Source: a virus. Taken from it: DNA of 44,964 nt. The position numbers and the translations under genes were made by a program. The DNA lies in IMG/VR virus record IMGVR_UViG_3300049793_000014, positions 1 through 44,964 of that record. The stretch is one strand, 5' to 3'. The first letter of the stretch is position 1. Each line of letters begins with the position of its first letter. This document shows, in pieces, positions 7,217-13,583 of the stretch. The notes under the pieces were generated by a model, which ran no database searches, was not told the DNA's origin, and was given only the letters and a program-made list of their open reading frames with translations.

Positions 7217-7930
7217 TTAGGCCATGCGCCATACGCGAGCGCCACCTTCCACCGAACGAACGATGAATTTGCGCGTTTCGTGCATGATCGGGCGCAATTC
7301 GTCGTGCTGGCCGATAACGATTGGTTTGCCGTCTTCGCCTTTTTCGCGCTTGCCTTCGGCGTCCACTTTGTAATCGGTCACTTTAACGGCTTCGGTTTTG
7401 CCGTCCGGGTCGGCGACGGCATAGCGAGCGGTCGCGCTGGAAACGGTCGAAGCCAGCGATTTTGCGGCGTTCGGCTTGTCGGTCGTGTTCGCCACGAAGA
7501 ACGATTGACCAACGGCCAGTTCATCGAACGGATAGACGTTCGCGCCACGGCCCCGGCCAGTGATCGCAGGAACCGGGATGTTCGATTCGATGACAAAGCC
7601 GGATTTGATCGTTTCGGCGACTGCGCCGACTTCTTCTTTATTGTTGTCCATGATTGCGTCTTCTTTCTCGTGAGTTGCAAGGGCACGCACACCGGCAACG
7701 GTGGCGCGTGTGGCGATTTCGCCGGATTCGTTGACGATGCCGGGATTGATTTCAACAAGCCCAGCTTCGACCAACGGGCCATGAATCGCCGTCGCGGTGA
7801 ACATGCCTTGCTCACCTGCGGCGACAATATCGGCGAGCGTTACGACAGGCCCGGCGATGGCATTTGCTGCGGTTGCGGCAAGGGCTTTAGAAGCTGCGCC
7901 TTTGCTGCCGTTCTTCTTGGAAGTAGCCAT
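7217..7930 (-). CDS. Conserved phage protein, insulated single gene (DUF7303-like C-terminal half)
   Basis: The 237-residue protein is not functionally assigned. Residues 1-25 are Lys/Ala/Ser-rich. Residues 30-85 (VTLADIV...ALVEAGLVEIN-like, ending ATRATVAGVRAL) have the look of a small winged-helix-type fold. A GRGRGANVYPFDELAVGQSFFV motif in the middle recalls DUF7303-type phage proteins. It has its own strong promoter (TTGACA at 8002) and tandem terminator hairpins after it, so it is transcribed as a single well-expressed gene at the accessory/lysis boundary. That setting suits an abundant DNA-associated or regulatory protein, but this is inference. Confidence 0.6.
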   Translation of the reverse strand: MATSKKNGSKGAASKALAATAANAIAGPVVTLADIVAAGEQGMFTATAIHGPLVEAGLVEINPGIVNESGEIATRATVAGVRALATHEKEDAIMDNNKEEVGAVAETIKSGFVIESNIPVPAITGRGRGANVYPFDELAVGQSFFVANTTDKPNAAKSLASTVSSATARYAVADPDGKTEAVKVTDYKVDAEGKREKGEDGKPIVIGQHDELRPIMHETRKFIVRSVEGGARVWRMA

Positions 7931-7978
7931 TTTGAAAAACTCCTTTTCTAAAGTTGTCCGGCAACCGGATTAACTACA

Positions 7979-8007
7979 GTATGCCGGGTCAGATTACGAT
8001 TGTCAAG
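7979..8007 (-). promoter_or_regulatory. Leftward promoter for the 7217-7930 gene
   Basis: A consensus -35 TTGACA (8002-8007, minus strand) lies 17 bp from CATACT (7979-7984). An alternative -10, TACTGT (7977-7982), would give 19 bp. The GGAG RBS and ATG at 7930 follow. Confidence 0.65.
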
Positions 8008-8021
8008 CGGTTCGATGAAAA

Positions 8022-8204
8022 TTATTCGTCAATCTTCGTTACACATTCGGCCTGATAAGCGTGCCTGAAATCGGGCCAAATACCGGCCTTAACGTTTTGA
8101 CAGTACGCCAAGGCGTCTTTTTGGTTGTCCTGCATATCCATATAGCCGACGACCATATAGAGCAACAGGACAACCGCGACGGCCAACAGGTTAAGAAGTC
8201 GCAT
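8022..8204 (-). CDS. Small membrane protein
   Basis: The 60-residue protein has one N-terminal hydrophobic helix (LLNLLAVAVVLLLYMVVGY) followed by a hydrophilic tail with two Cys. It could be a membrane-anchored or exported protein. It overlaps the upstream gene by 14 bp and ends just before the promoter of the 7217-7930 gene. I do not recognise the family. Confidence 0.6.
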   Translation of the reverse strand: MRLLNLLAVAVVLLLYMVVGYMDMQDNQKDALAYCQNVKAGIWPDFRHAYQAECVTKIDE

Positions 8205-8583
8205 GATAGCCCGCTTTCTTCTGTGCCTGTTGCTGGTTTGCGATCTTGTCCAGCCCTTCGCGTGCGATGAATTGCACGTTAAGAATACCGTTTTGCATTT
8301 CGGTCAACGCGGCTATAAACTTGCTCATACTGTTGGCGTTTGGCGTTGCCTCTGCGATGCGCAAGAACGTTTCCAAGCATTGAAAATGTTCCGTGTGCAA
8401 CTGGTACATCAACGATGCGGCGGCAAGCAGGTTATAAACCCGGCTATCGCACGCGCCCGGCGACAGCACAAGAAAATCGTTTGGGTTGCCGGTGCGCTTG
8501 TTGTAGTTGAAGACCGCGCCCGTTTGGGCATCGCGCCAGAATAGCAACTGGTTAATCTGGTCATGCGAAATGTAAGTTGCCAT
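8191..8583 (-). CDS. Hypothetical protein
   Basis: The 130-residue protein has a good RBS (AAGGGG) and sits in the leftward accessory operon between the DUF4406-like gene and the small membrane protein. The sequence is predicted soluble and mostly helical in its second half (TEHFQCLETFLRIAEATP...), with a Gln/Lys-rich tail. I do not recognise the family. Confidence 0.6.
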   Translation of the reverse strand: MATYISHDQINQLLFWRDAQTGAVFNYNKRTGNPNDFLVLSPGACDSRVYNLLAAASLMYQLHTEHFQCLETFLRIAEATPNANSMSKFIAALTEMQNGILNVQFIAREGLDKIANQQQAQKKAGYHATS

Positions 8584-8594
8584 GATCGTTCCCC

Positions 8595-8921
8595 TTAGAT
8601 GCCCACATTAACAGGCCCGACTACAATACTCGCTGCGTCGATAGTCGGCAGTTCCAGATCGCGGGCAAGCCTGTATTCGATGTTCGTACCACGCGAACTA
8701 TACCAGTTTGGCAGCAATGCGACGGCATCGCAAGTAACCATTTGCCCAATATCGTATTTCATGTACCACACATAAGGCCGGTTTGGGAATGCTTCGTTGA
8801 TTTCTGCCGGGTTGCATACGATATAGCCCAGCGCACGAAGGCGGGCCGCTTCGGCGTTGAACGCGGCTGAGTTTTCGTTATCGTGCCCGGTCATTGGCCC
8901 GGCTAAGTAAATGCGTTTCAT
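8595..8921 (-). CDS. DUF4406 / nucleoside 2-deoxyribosyltransferase-like protein
   Basis: The 108-residue protein begins MKRIYLAGPMTG, the hallmark of DUF4406 proteins, which share the nucleoside deoxyribosyltransferase fold. LLPNWYSSRGTNIEY in the middle matches the family's second conserved segment. Related enzymes act on N-glycosidic bonds of nucleosides, so a nucleotide-salvage or base-exchange role is possible, but the reaction is not shown for the phage members. It has its own extended -10 promoter (8952-8979) and a strong RBS (AGGGGGAG). The final codons hold a perfect dispersed word (8600-8610), read as N-V-G. Confidence 0.75.
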   Translation of the reverse strand: MKRIYLAGPMTGHDNENSAAFNAEAARLRALGYIVCNPAEINEAFPNRPYVWYMKYDIGQMVTCDAVALLPNWYSSRGTNIEYRLARDLELPTIDAASIVVGPVNVGI

Positions 8922-8951
8922 TTTCTCCCCCTAAACTTGTTTTGATACTTC

Positions 8952-8979
8952 ATTGTAGCATGTTATAGATACAAATCAA
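8952..8979 (-). promoter_or_regulatory. Extended -10 leftward promoter
   Basis: On the minus strand TTGATT (8974-8979), 16 bp, then TG-C-TACAAT (-10 at 8952-8957), followed by GAAGTATC. It belongs to a four-member promoter family with near-identical -10 regions (also at 9645, 12237 and 14855). Confidence 0.7.
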
Positions 8980-8982
8980 GGT

Positions 8983-9204
8983 TTATTCGTAATCTTCGTT
9001 AAGCTGCGTTGATGCAACTGCATATGTGTCTGTTCCGTCTTTCGCCTTGGGTTTGCACTTGGCGCACAATACGCCATGCTTTCCGCATGTTGCGGTTTTG
9101 ACTTCGCCGATAAAGGAGTATGAAAAGCCTTGACAAACTTTAGCGCCGCAACCGTCTTTAGCAGCGGCGCTAATACGTTGCAGCTTTTTAGCGTAGGTTT
9201 CCAT
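8983..9204 (-). CDS. Small Cys-rich protein, possible zinc binding
   Basis: The 73-residue protein contains six Cys and a His (CGAKVCQ, TATCGKHGVLCAKCK), arranged like a small zinc ribbon or treble clef. A strong RBS (AAGGAG) precedes the ATG. It lies last in the 9503-8983 transcription unit. The family is not recognised; the zinc-binding idea rests on the two CxxC/CxnC pairs. Confidence 0.6.
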   Translation of the reverse strand: METYAKKLQRISAAAKDGCGAKVCQGFSYSFIGEVKTATCGKHGVLCAKCKPKAKDGTDTYAVASTQLNEDYE

Positions 9205-9216
9205 TGCTAGTACTCC

Positions 9217-9492
9217 TTAATAATACGTTGTGTCGTTACCGTCGTCAAAGTCTTCATGGCACAAATCATCCATGACGGCATAGCAGGCTTGCAAGATACG
9301 TTCTTCTTCGCCCTTGGTTGCGTTGATGCGGTCATACAACCAGTTGGGCGGCTTTTTGCAAATGCGGTCGTTGATTTCGACAATGCCCCAATATTCGACG
9401 CCTTCTTCAAGGCCGACAGAATGATCTGCCGCGTAAGGTACGAATTCGACGGTTACTTTAAGACCGCCGAGAACTTTTACAGTTGCGCGCAT
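9217..9492 (-). CDS. Hypothetical protein, acidic C-terminus
   Basis: The 91-residue protein starts with a beta-rich stretch (MRATVKVLGGLKVTVEFVPY) and ends in an acidic tail (DDLCHEDFDDGNDTTYY). The RBS is AAGGGG. It lies between the 37-residue membrane peptide and the Cys-rich gene in the same transcript. I do not recognise it. Confidence 0.6.
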   Translation of the reverse strand: MRATVKVLGGLKVTVEFVPYAADHSVGLEEGVEYWGIVEINDRICKKPPNWLYDRINATKGEEERILQACYAVMDDLCHEDFDDGNDTTYY

Positions 9493-9502
9493 GATTGGCC
9501 CC

Positions 9503-9616
9503 TTACTGCGCCAGCATGGCGGCTACGTGGTGGAAAGTTGGAGCGACTACGCTATAGACGACGGTAGCGAGTGCGGCAGCAAGGATAAAAGCTGCAATGA
9601 TTGTGGCGTATTTCAT
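9503..9616 (-). CDS. 37-residue single-TM microprotein
   Basis: An ATG at 9616 preceded by AAGGGG opens a 37-codon frame encoding MKYATIIAAFILAAALATVV followed by a short tail ending MLAQ. It would be one transmembrane helix or a signal-like peptide. It is the first gene after an extended -10 promoter (9645-9672), and the next gene starts only 10 bases after its stop. The RBS, position and tight packing support a real gene despite its size. Confidence 0.6.
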   Translation of the reverse strand: MKYATIIAAFILAAALATVVYSVVAPTFHHVAAMLAQ

Positions 9617-9644
9617 TTTGTGCCCCTTGTCAGTTGATAAGTTC

Positions 9645-9672
9645 ATTCTAACATACGGGGCACAAAATACAA
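9645..9672 (-). promoter_or_regulatory. Extended -10 leftward promoter
   Basis: On the minus strand TTGTAT (9667-9672), 16 bp, then TG-T-TAGAAT (-10 at 9645-9650), followed by GAACTTATC. It is the second member of the repeated promoter family. Confidence 0.7.
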
Positions 9673-9675
9673 GGA

Positions 9676-9906
9676 CTATTTACAGTTCGTGGCTCGCTTC
9701 GTCGTTGCAAGGATGCCGGTAGCGGATTTACTGCGGCTAATAAATACGTTAAGCGGTTTGCCCTTGCGATAGAGAATCCACACCGGGCCGTCGTTGTCGT
9801 GACCTTCATACACAAAACAGTTGCCTTCGCGGGCAATGCGCTTTGCTTCCTTGACGGCTTCGGTATCGGCTTTGCTCAATACGTAGTGCGATGCGGCGTT
9901 AGCCAT
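9676..9906 (-). CDS. Hypothetical protein
   Basis: The 76-residue protein has RBS AAGGGG. It begins with a helix (MANAASHYVLSKADTEAVKEAKRIA) followed by beta-like segments (CFVYEGHDNDGPVWILYRKGKPLNVFISRSK) and a basic C-terminus. It lies in the leftward accessory operon after the 89-residue gene. I do not recognise it. Confidence 0.6.
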   Translation of the reverse strand: MANAASHYVLSKADTEAVKEAKRIAREGNCFVYEGHDNDGPVWILYRKGKPLNVFISRSKSATGILATTKRATNCK

Positions 9907-9917
9907 GACAGTTCCCC

Positions 9918-10187
9918 TTAACGTAAGTACACTTCGGCCAAGTATTCGGCTTCCAGTGGGTCAACAATGCGAACATTGCCGCGCAAAACTTCGGTAGGCC
10001 AATACTTAAACTTCTTCTTATCATCGGGCCAGAAGTGCGAGCAATAACGATAAATGCGGTTGTCTTCTTCGTCAGCGGCAATAACATAAGTTACCGGCCT
10101 ACCGTTAAGCAGAACGATTGCGCGGTGCGCCAGTTCGCGCCGGTAGTCATCCGGCGTAGTCAGATCATAAACCGATATGCGTGCCAT
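9918..10187 (-). CDS. Hypothetical protein
   Basis: The 89-residue protein has RBS AAGGGG three bases downstream of the nuclease stop, so it is co-transcribed with the VRR-NUC gene. It is mixed alpha/beta with several aromatic and charged residues (YRYCSHFWPDDKKKFKYWP). I do not recognise it. Confidence 0.6.
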   Translation of the reverse strand: MARISVYDLTTPDDYRRELAHRAIVLLNGRPVTYVIAADEEDNRIYRYCSHFWPDDKKKFKYWPTEVLRGNVRIVDPLEAEYLAEVYLR

Positions 10188-10190
10188 GAT

Positions 10191-10703
10191 TTACCCCTTG
10201 TATTCGATATAACCGCGCAGCATATCCGCAGCTTCGCGCCACGAATAACATACGCACCAGCCGTAACCTACGGCCCTTGCATGATAGCTAAACGCGATTT
10301 GTTCGTCCGACAATCCGCCTTTACTACTTTCCTTCTTCGGCTTTTCGCTAGGCTTCTTCATTTCGATATAAAGCCCGTGATACCCCGCGATAGGCCAAGG
10401 TAGAAACGTGTCAGCTACGCCGGTTCGCACGCCTTCGGCCTTCATCTGGCCGCCGCGAATGGCCCTTGACTTGGCATTGTCGCCCCGGCTACCGCCGTTA
10501 GGGATTGCGTGAAACCATGCGAGCGCGGGCACTGTTGGCGTTTCATACATTGCATACGGCGAGTTGCAAGGCATTACGCCAGTTTTGGCCCATTCGTCGG
10601 CGATGTCAAAGCCGTGTAAGTGAGCAAATGCTACGTAAGCAAACAATGCCGTTTGGTGGCCGTGTTCAGTGCCTGACTTCGCCAATTGATCCGGCGTAAT
10701 CAT
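10191..10703 (-). CDS. VRR-NUC family nuclease
   Basis: The 170-residue protein has the VRR-NUC pattern: an N-terminal helix with E13 and HQ, then GVRTGVADTFLPWP (Asp) and GLYIEMKKP (E-x-K) as the PD-(D/E)xK core, then SDEQIAFSYHARAVGYGWCVCYSWREA. Family members are structure-specific nucleases, and phage forms are often proposed as Holliday-junction resolvases. It would resolve branched replication or packaging intermediates. The start codon overlaps the upstream stop as ATGA (10700-10703), so translation is coupled. Confidence 0.85.
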   Translation of the reverse strand: MITPDQLAKSGTEHGHQTALFAYVAFAHLHGFDIADEWAKTGVMPCNSPYAMYETPTVPALAWFHAIPNGGSRGDNAKSRAIRGGQMKAEGVRTGVADTFLPWPIAGYHGLYIEMKKPSEKPKKESSKGGLSDEQIAFSYHARAVGYGWCVCYSWREAADMLRGYIEYKG

Positions 10704-10960
10704 TCAAACACACAATAGTCAGCGTATTGTATGCGCTTCGTATCCTGTTCTTCGTCCGATGCAACGCCGAGCGATTCGCTGCGGCCATAGCATTGTTTGA
10801 GCATCGGCGAGATAAAACCAGCCGAATGCACCGTGAAGCCCTTCAAAGGCCCGGCAAGCAGCGATTCGACCATTTCAGCATGGATGATAAGATCGCTAAA
10901 AATTACAGGTACGAACTGCATCATACCAACGACAGGCCGTTTTAACATTACGTATTTCAT
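10700..10960 (-). CDS. Hypothetical protein
   Basis: The 86-residue protein is preceded by RBS AAGGGG and coupled to the nuclease gene by an ATGA overlap. It has two beta-like hydrophobic stretches (YVMLKRPVVGMMQFVPVIFSDLIIHAEMV) and a conserved-looking HSAGFISP segment. The coupling suggests it works with the nuclease or is needed in similar amount. I do not recognise it. Confidence 0.6.
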   Translation of the reverse strand: MKYVMLKRPVVGMMQFVPVIFSDLIIHAEMVESLLAGPLKGFTVHSAGFISPMLKQCYGRSESLGVASDEEQDTKRIQYADYCVFE

Positions 10961-10963
10961 TTC

Positions 10964-11116
10964 CTACCCCTTATAAGTTCGATGTATGAATACAGCATAG
11001 CATACGCCGCCCCAAAAGGAAAGCAACATAATTACGCCGTATAACTTGTAATGCTCTGCGAGTAGGCCGGGTGCCATACATGCGGCACACACGGCCAGAT
11101 TCCGAAGCGCGTTCAT
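10964..11116 (-). CDS. Small membrane protein (50 residues)
   Basis: From the ATG at 11116, which overlaps the upstream stop as ATGA, this encodes 50 residues with two hydrophobic segments (NLAVCAACMAPGLLAEHY and YGVIMLLSFWGGVCYAVFI) and a basic end. An upstream in-frame TTG (11149) is less likely because it lies well inside the preceding gene. It is probably a two-pass membrane protein of unknown function. Confidence 0.55.
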   Translation of the reverse strand: MNALRNLAVCAACMAPGLLAEHYKLYGVIMLLSFWGGVCYAVFIHRTYKG

Positions 11117-11397
11117 TTGACCGTTCCAAGTGCGCGGCGGCTGTCGCAATGCGCGATTGCGTCTTTCATCGCCGTATCGTTTTCGGCAAAGAATTCGTTC
11201 AGTATTTCGACTTGCTTGTTATGGAACATGACCCATTCGGCGTACTGTGAGGCCTGATCCTGCATACGCTTGGAACGTTCATACTTCGTAGAAGTGCGAA
11301 TAACCTGCATCGTGCCGCGATAGCTTACGGCCTGTTGCCAGTGCCAAAGCCGCAAGATACGAAGCTTTGCTAATGTGTTGGCGTAGACGAATTGCAT
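11113..11397 (-). CDS. Hypothetical protein, helical
   Basis: The 94-residue protein is preceded by a perfect AGGAGG. It is rich in Gln, Arg and Lys, and is predicted helical (KYERSKRMQDQASQYAEWVMFHNKQVEILNEFFAEN). It is coupled by ATGA to the small membrane protein downstream. I do not recognise it. Confidence 0.6.
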   Translation of the reverse strand: MQFVYANTLAKLRILRLWHWQQAVSYRGTMQVIRTSTKYERSKRMQDQASQYAEWVMFHNKQVEILNEFFAENDTAMKDAIAHCDSRRALGTVK

Positions 11398-11407
11398 GAT
11401 GTACCTC

Positions 11408-11806
11408 CTAATGGATCATGTGGTTGCCATCGCACGAATTGGCGATGAATGTTTGCAGGGCGCGAATGCCTGCGGCTGTTAAATCTTCGCCTTCGTGTTG
11501 GATGATTGCGACGTAATTAACTGCTTCTACGTCTTCGCCGTCTTCGCCTGAAAAGACAATTTCGCCTTCAAGCGGTTCTTCGTCGGCTTCAATCTCGCTT
11601 TCGCCTTCGACGCTTGGGCCGTCTTTAAGCGCGTTAAGCACGCGGGTAATCTCTTTGCTTTGCGCTTCTGTGAACACATTCGGATTGTTGTTCTGCGAAT
11701 CGGTAATAACTTCGCACATGATTTCACAGCACTTGAACAAACGGGCAATAACGTCTTCCGTTTCTTCGTCAATGTCCAAAGCGCGAATCTCGTTAATGAT
11801 GCTCAT
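11408..11806 (-). CDS. Acidic hypothetical protein
   Basis: The 132-residue protein is strongly acidic, especially at residues 70-100 (EGESEIEADEEPLEGEIVFSGEDGEDVE). The N-terminal half is helical. The charge is like that of DNA mimics or of proteins that bind basic surfaces, but no family is recognised. RBS GGGGAG. It lies just after the zinc-knuckle microprotein gene. Confidence 0.6.
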   Translation of the reverse strand: MSIINEIRALDIDEETEDVIARLFKCCEIMCEVITDSQNNNPNVFTEAQSKEITRVLNALKDGPSVEGESEIEADEEPLEGEIVFSGEDGEDVEAVNYVAIIQHEGEDLTAAGIRALQTFIANSCDGNHMIH

Positions 11807-11824
11807 AACGTTCTCCCCAAGTGA

Positions 11825-11941
11825 TTAGACGCGAGTGTATGCCCACATTACACCGGAAGCAAGCCGCTTGCACTGGCGGGCCGTCCAAGGGCAATTGGCG
11901 GGTGTATGGCCCGATGCCCCGCAAAGTGTGCATACTTTCAT
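11825..11941 (-). CDS. 38-residue zinc-knuckle microprotein
   Basis: An ATG at 11941 with a strong upstream AAAGGAG opens a 38-codon frame: MKVCTLCGASGHTPANCPWT followed by a basic stretch. C4, C7, H12 and C17 form a C-x2-C-x4-H-x4-C zinc knuckle, the nucleic-acid-binding motif of retroviral nucleocapsids and CNBP. Three Arg/Lys follow it. A single-stranded RNA or DNA ligand is a reasonable inference. The end of the gene holds a perfect dispersed word (11840-11850). Confidence 0.7.
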   Translation of the reverse strand: MKVCTLCGASGHTPANCPWTARQCKRLASGVMWAYTRV

Positions 11942-11954
11942 GGCGGTTACTCCT

Positions 11955-12206
11955 TTAAACTTCGTCGGAACATTGACGGATAAAACCCCAAACGCTTGCA
12001 ATGATTCTTTCGGCGTTGCGAGCTTTGCTGTGATTGACTACGTAAGGCTTACTACGTTGAATCCATTCGCCGTTTTTCTTGTATTCGGTGCGAACGATAT
12101 GCCCCGGCGATTGTAAGGCACGAACTTCGGTGCCGTCGCTGTACGTGATTTGATAAGCAATTTCGCCTTTTGTGCTGTAGACGCTGGCGTTTGTAATTTC
12201 AATCAT
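11955..12206 (-). CDS. Hypothetical protein
   Basis: The 83-residue protein is the first gene after the strongest member of the extended -10 promoter family (12237-12264). RBS CGGAG. It begins with an antiparallel-beta-like segment (VYSTKGEIAYQITYSDGTEVRAL) and ends with a basic helix (KARNAERIIASVWGFIRQC). I do not recognise it. Confidence 0.6.
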   Translation of the reverse strand: MIEITNASVYSTKGEIAYQITYSDGTEVRALQSPGHIVRTEYKKNGEWIQRSKPYVVNHSKARNAERIIASVWGFIRQCSDEV

Positions 12207-12236
12207 GTTCGCTACTCCGGTTCGTTTGATAGCTTC

Positions 12237-12264
12237 ATTCTAGCACGACTTTGTGCTATGTCAA
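12237..12264 (-). promoter_or_regulatory. Extended -10 leftward promoter with consensus -35
   Basis: On the minus strand TTGACA (12259-12264), 16 bp, then TG-C-TAGAAT (-10 at 12237-12242), followed by GAAGCTATC. It drives the 12206-to-9676 run of small genes. Confidence 0.75.
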
Positions 12265-12887
12265 GGTTCGTTTTTAACTTCGTTGATGCGGTACATAAGC
12301 GCGGTACTATCGTAAATGCCTTTTGCAATTTGCTTTGGAACTTCGGTTAGCAAACCAGAACGGCAAAGCGCGTTGATTGCGTCCTGTAGACGTTTTCCGT
12401 TGTTGTAAAAAAGTGTGGTTGAAGCCAGACGCCTATGCAAATAGCTTTTGGCAACTACGTTTTCAGCTTTCATCTTTTCACTTGCAGAACGATATTTGGT
12501 AATCTGTTCATATGATGCCGCTTTGTATTGGACAACAATACGTTTAACTTCTGCTATGGCGCGTTCTGCATCGTCAGGATGCCCACATTGAGGCGTCACA
12601 CAAGCTACCGGGCGAGCGTTCAATTCGTAATATAGCTTGCGGTTATGACCGTCAGGCAAGCGCCCCATTTCGTAACAGTCATCGTGTTCAACAACGACAT
12701 ACCGCCGCTTGCCCCGGCTGGCATCGTTTGCGAAGGCTTCTAACTGTTCCCAGCTTTCAAAATCTTCTTTAGCAAGCTTAATGCTAAAACCAACTTCTAA
12801 TGAATGCGATGCTTTGTCAACCAAATCCATACGGTTAATAAATTCGATGACCGACGAAGACGATTGATAAGTTTCGATTGGTTGCAT
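12261..12887 (-). CDS. Stand-alone paralogue of the primase C-terminal domain
   Basis: The 208-residue protein ends with about 70 residues that align with the last 70 of the prim-pol/helicase encoded at 16018. Shared positions are SYxxRRLAS, a following Phe, A-(I/L)-x2-LC-x2-G, an acidic residue, and YxxxAxxYxI. The pattern looks like a winged-helix-type DNA-binding domain. The N-terminal 130 residues are unrelated to the primase and not recognised. It is the first gene next to the AT-rich iteron island (12953-13268), with its own promoter (12924-12952) and RBS (AAGGA). It may bind the origin, load the primase or compete with it; all three are inference. Confidence 0.65.
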   Translation of the reverse strand: MQPIETYQSSSSVIEFINRMDLVDKASHSLEVGFSIKLAKEDFESWEQLEAFANDASRGKRRYVVVEHDDCYEMGRLPDGHNRKLYYELNARPVACVTPQCGHPDDAERAIAEVKRIVVQYKAASYEQITKYRSASEKMKAENVVAKSYLHRRLASTTLFYNNGKRLQDAINALCRSGLLTEVPKQIAKGIYDSTALMYRINEVKNEP

Positions 12888-12923
12888 AATAAAGTTCCTT
12901 CAAAGTTCGTTAATGACCATATC

Positions 12924-12952
12924 ACTATACGCCTATATTTAAGATACATCAA
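12924..12952 (-). promoter_or_regulatory. Leftward promoter for the primase-domain paralogue
   Basis: On the minus strand TTGATG (12947-12952), 17 bp, then TATAGT (12924-12929). It is located at the edge of the AT-rich island, so binding there could also control this gene. Confidence 0.6.
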
Positions 12953-13268
12953 GCATTATATGGATTGAAAGGAAAAGTGAAAGGCTAACTCATTGATTTT
13001 AAATAAGTAATAATGAATATAATAAGTATAATAATAAATAAGTAGTATATAAAGATATAGCGTGATAGAGGTATAAAGCAGGATTTAGAGTGTATATCAT
13101 CATTTCATACACTATCTTTTTATACATGGGGGTATTAATCGACGTTATACTTATTAATGGATTTTTTGCCTGATTTCACTGAATAATCAATGACTTAACT
13201 GCTTTAACAATGATCGGCAAATCGTTATTATCATTCAACGAGATTTGTATGAAGTATAAAGGTATAAC
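12953..13268. other. AT-rich non-coding island with short iterons; candidate replication origin
   Basis: About 315 bases carry no convincing gene and are strikingly AT-rich compared with the rest. AATAAGTA occurs three times in one direction (13002, 13021, 13037) and once inverted (13148-13155). GTATAAAG occurs at 13071 and 13254. AGTGTAT (13089-13095) and ATACACT (13107-13113) form a 7-bp inverted repeat. It is bounded by a terminator on one side and a promoter on the other, so leftward transcription is interrupted here. This is the classic look of a DNA-unwinding element with iterons, but no function is shown. Confidence 0.5.
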
Positions 13269-13293
13269 AAAAAAGGGGCCACCGAAGTGACCC
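13269..13293 (-). terminator. Intrinsic terminator
   Basis: On the minus strand GGGTCAC-TTCG-GTGGCCC (one G-U pair) forms a 7-bp stem with a stable UUCG loop, followed by C and TTTTTT. It ends the 14820-13314 unit before the AT-rich island. Confidence 0.85.
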
Positions 13294-13313
13294 AAAGGGG
13301 AGTAACGTAGTTA

Positions 13314-13583
13314 TTAAACGTGTTGACCGCACGCCCGAAGCATGTATTGATAATCGGCCAAAGCGTTTTGCATTCCAGACTCGTAACCGCCGAATAGCTT
13401 AAACACAATCGAGAGTTCAATGTGTCGTTCGACGTAAGACTGTGCGCGCTCGCCTTCGCGTAAGAGTTTGTGCATGGCGAAGGAGTAGCCTAGTTCGGCA
13501 CGTTCGCCGTAAATGCGGGCCTGCTTGCGTTGTGTGTGACGGTGCAAAACACCGGCCATTACTTCTTTGAAATAGCGGATCAT
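13314..13583 (-). CDS. Hypothetical protein
   Basis: The 89-residue basic helical protein (VMAGVLHRHTQRKQARIYGERAELGYSF...) starts by an ATGA overlap with the upstream gene and is the last gene before the terminator at 13269-13293. I do not recognise it. Confidence 0.6.
   Translation of the reverse strand: MIRYFKEVMAGVLHRHTQRKQARIYGERAELGYSFAMHKLLREGERAQSYVERHIELSIVFKLFGGYESGMQNALADYQYMLRACGQHV

Noticed and set aside
12953-13268. A CRISPR array or tRNA in the AT-rich gap
   Set aside because: The repeats are 8 bp with irregular spacing and no spacer structure. No cloverleaf could be drawn here or elsewhere in the window.
13235-13420. A 61-codon frame overlapping the 13314-13583 gene end
   Set aside because: It overlaps the terminator and the 3' end of a better supported gene in another frame, with no RBS.
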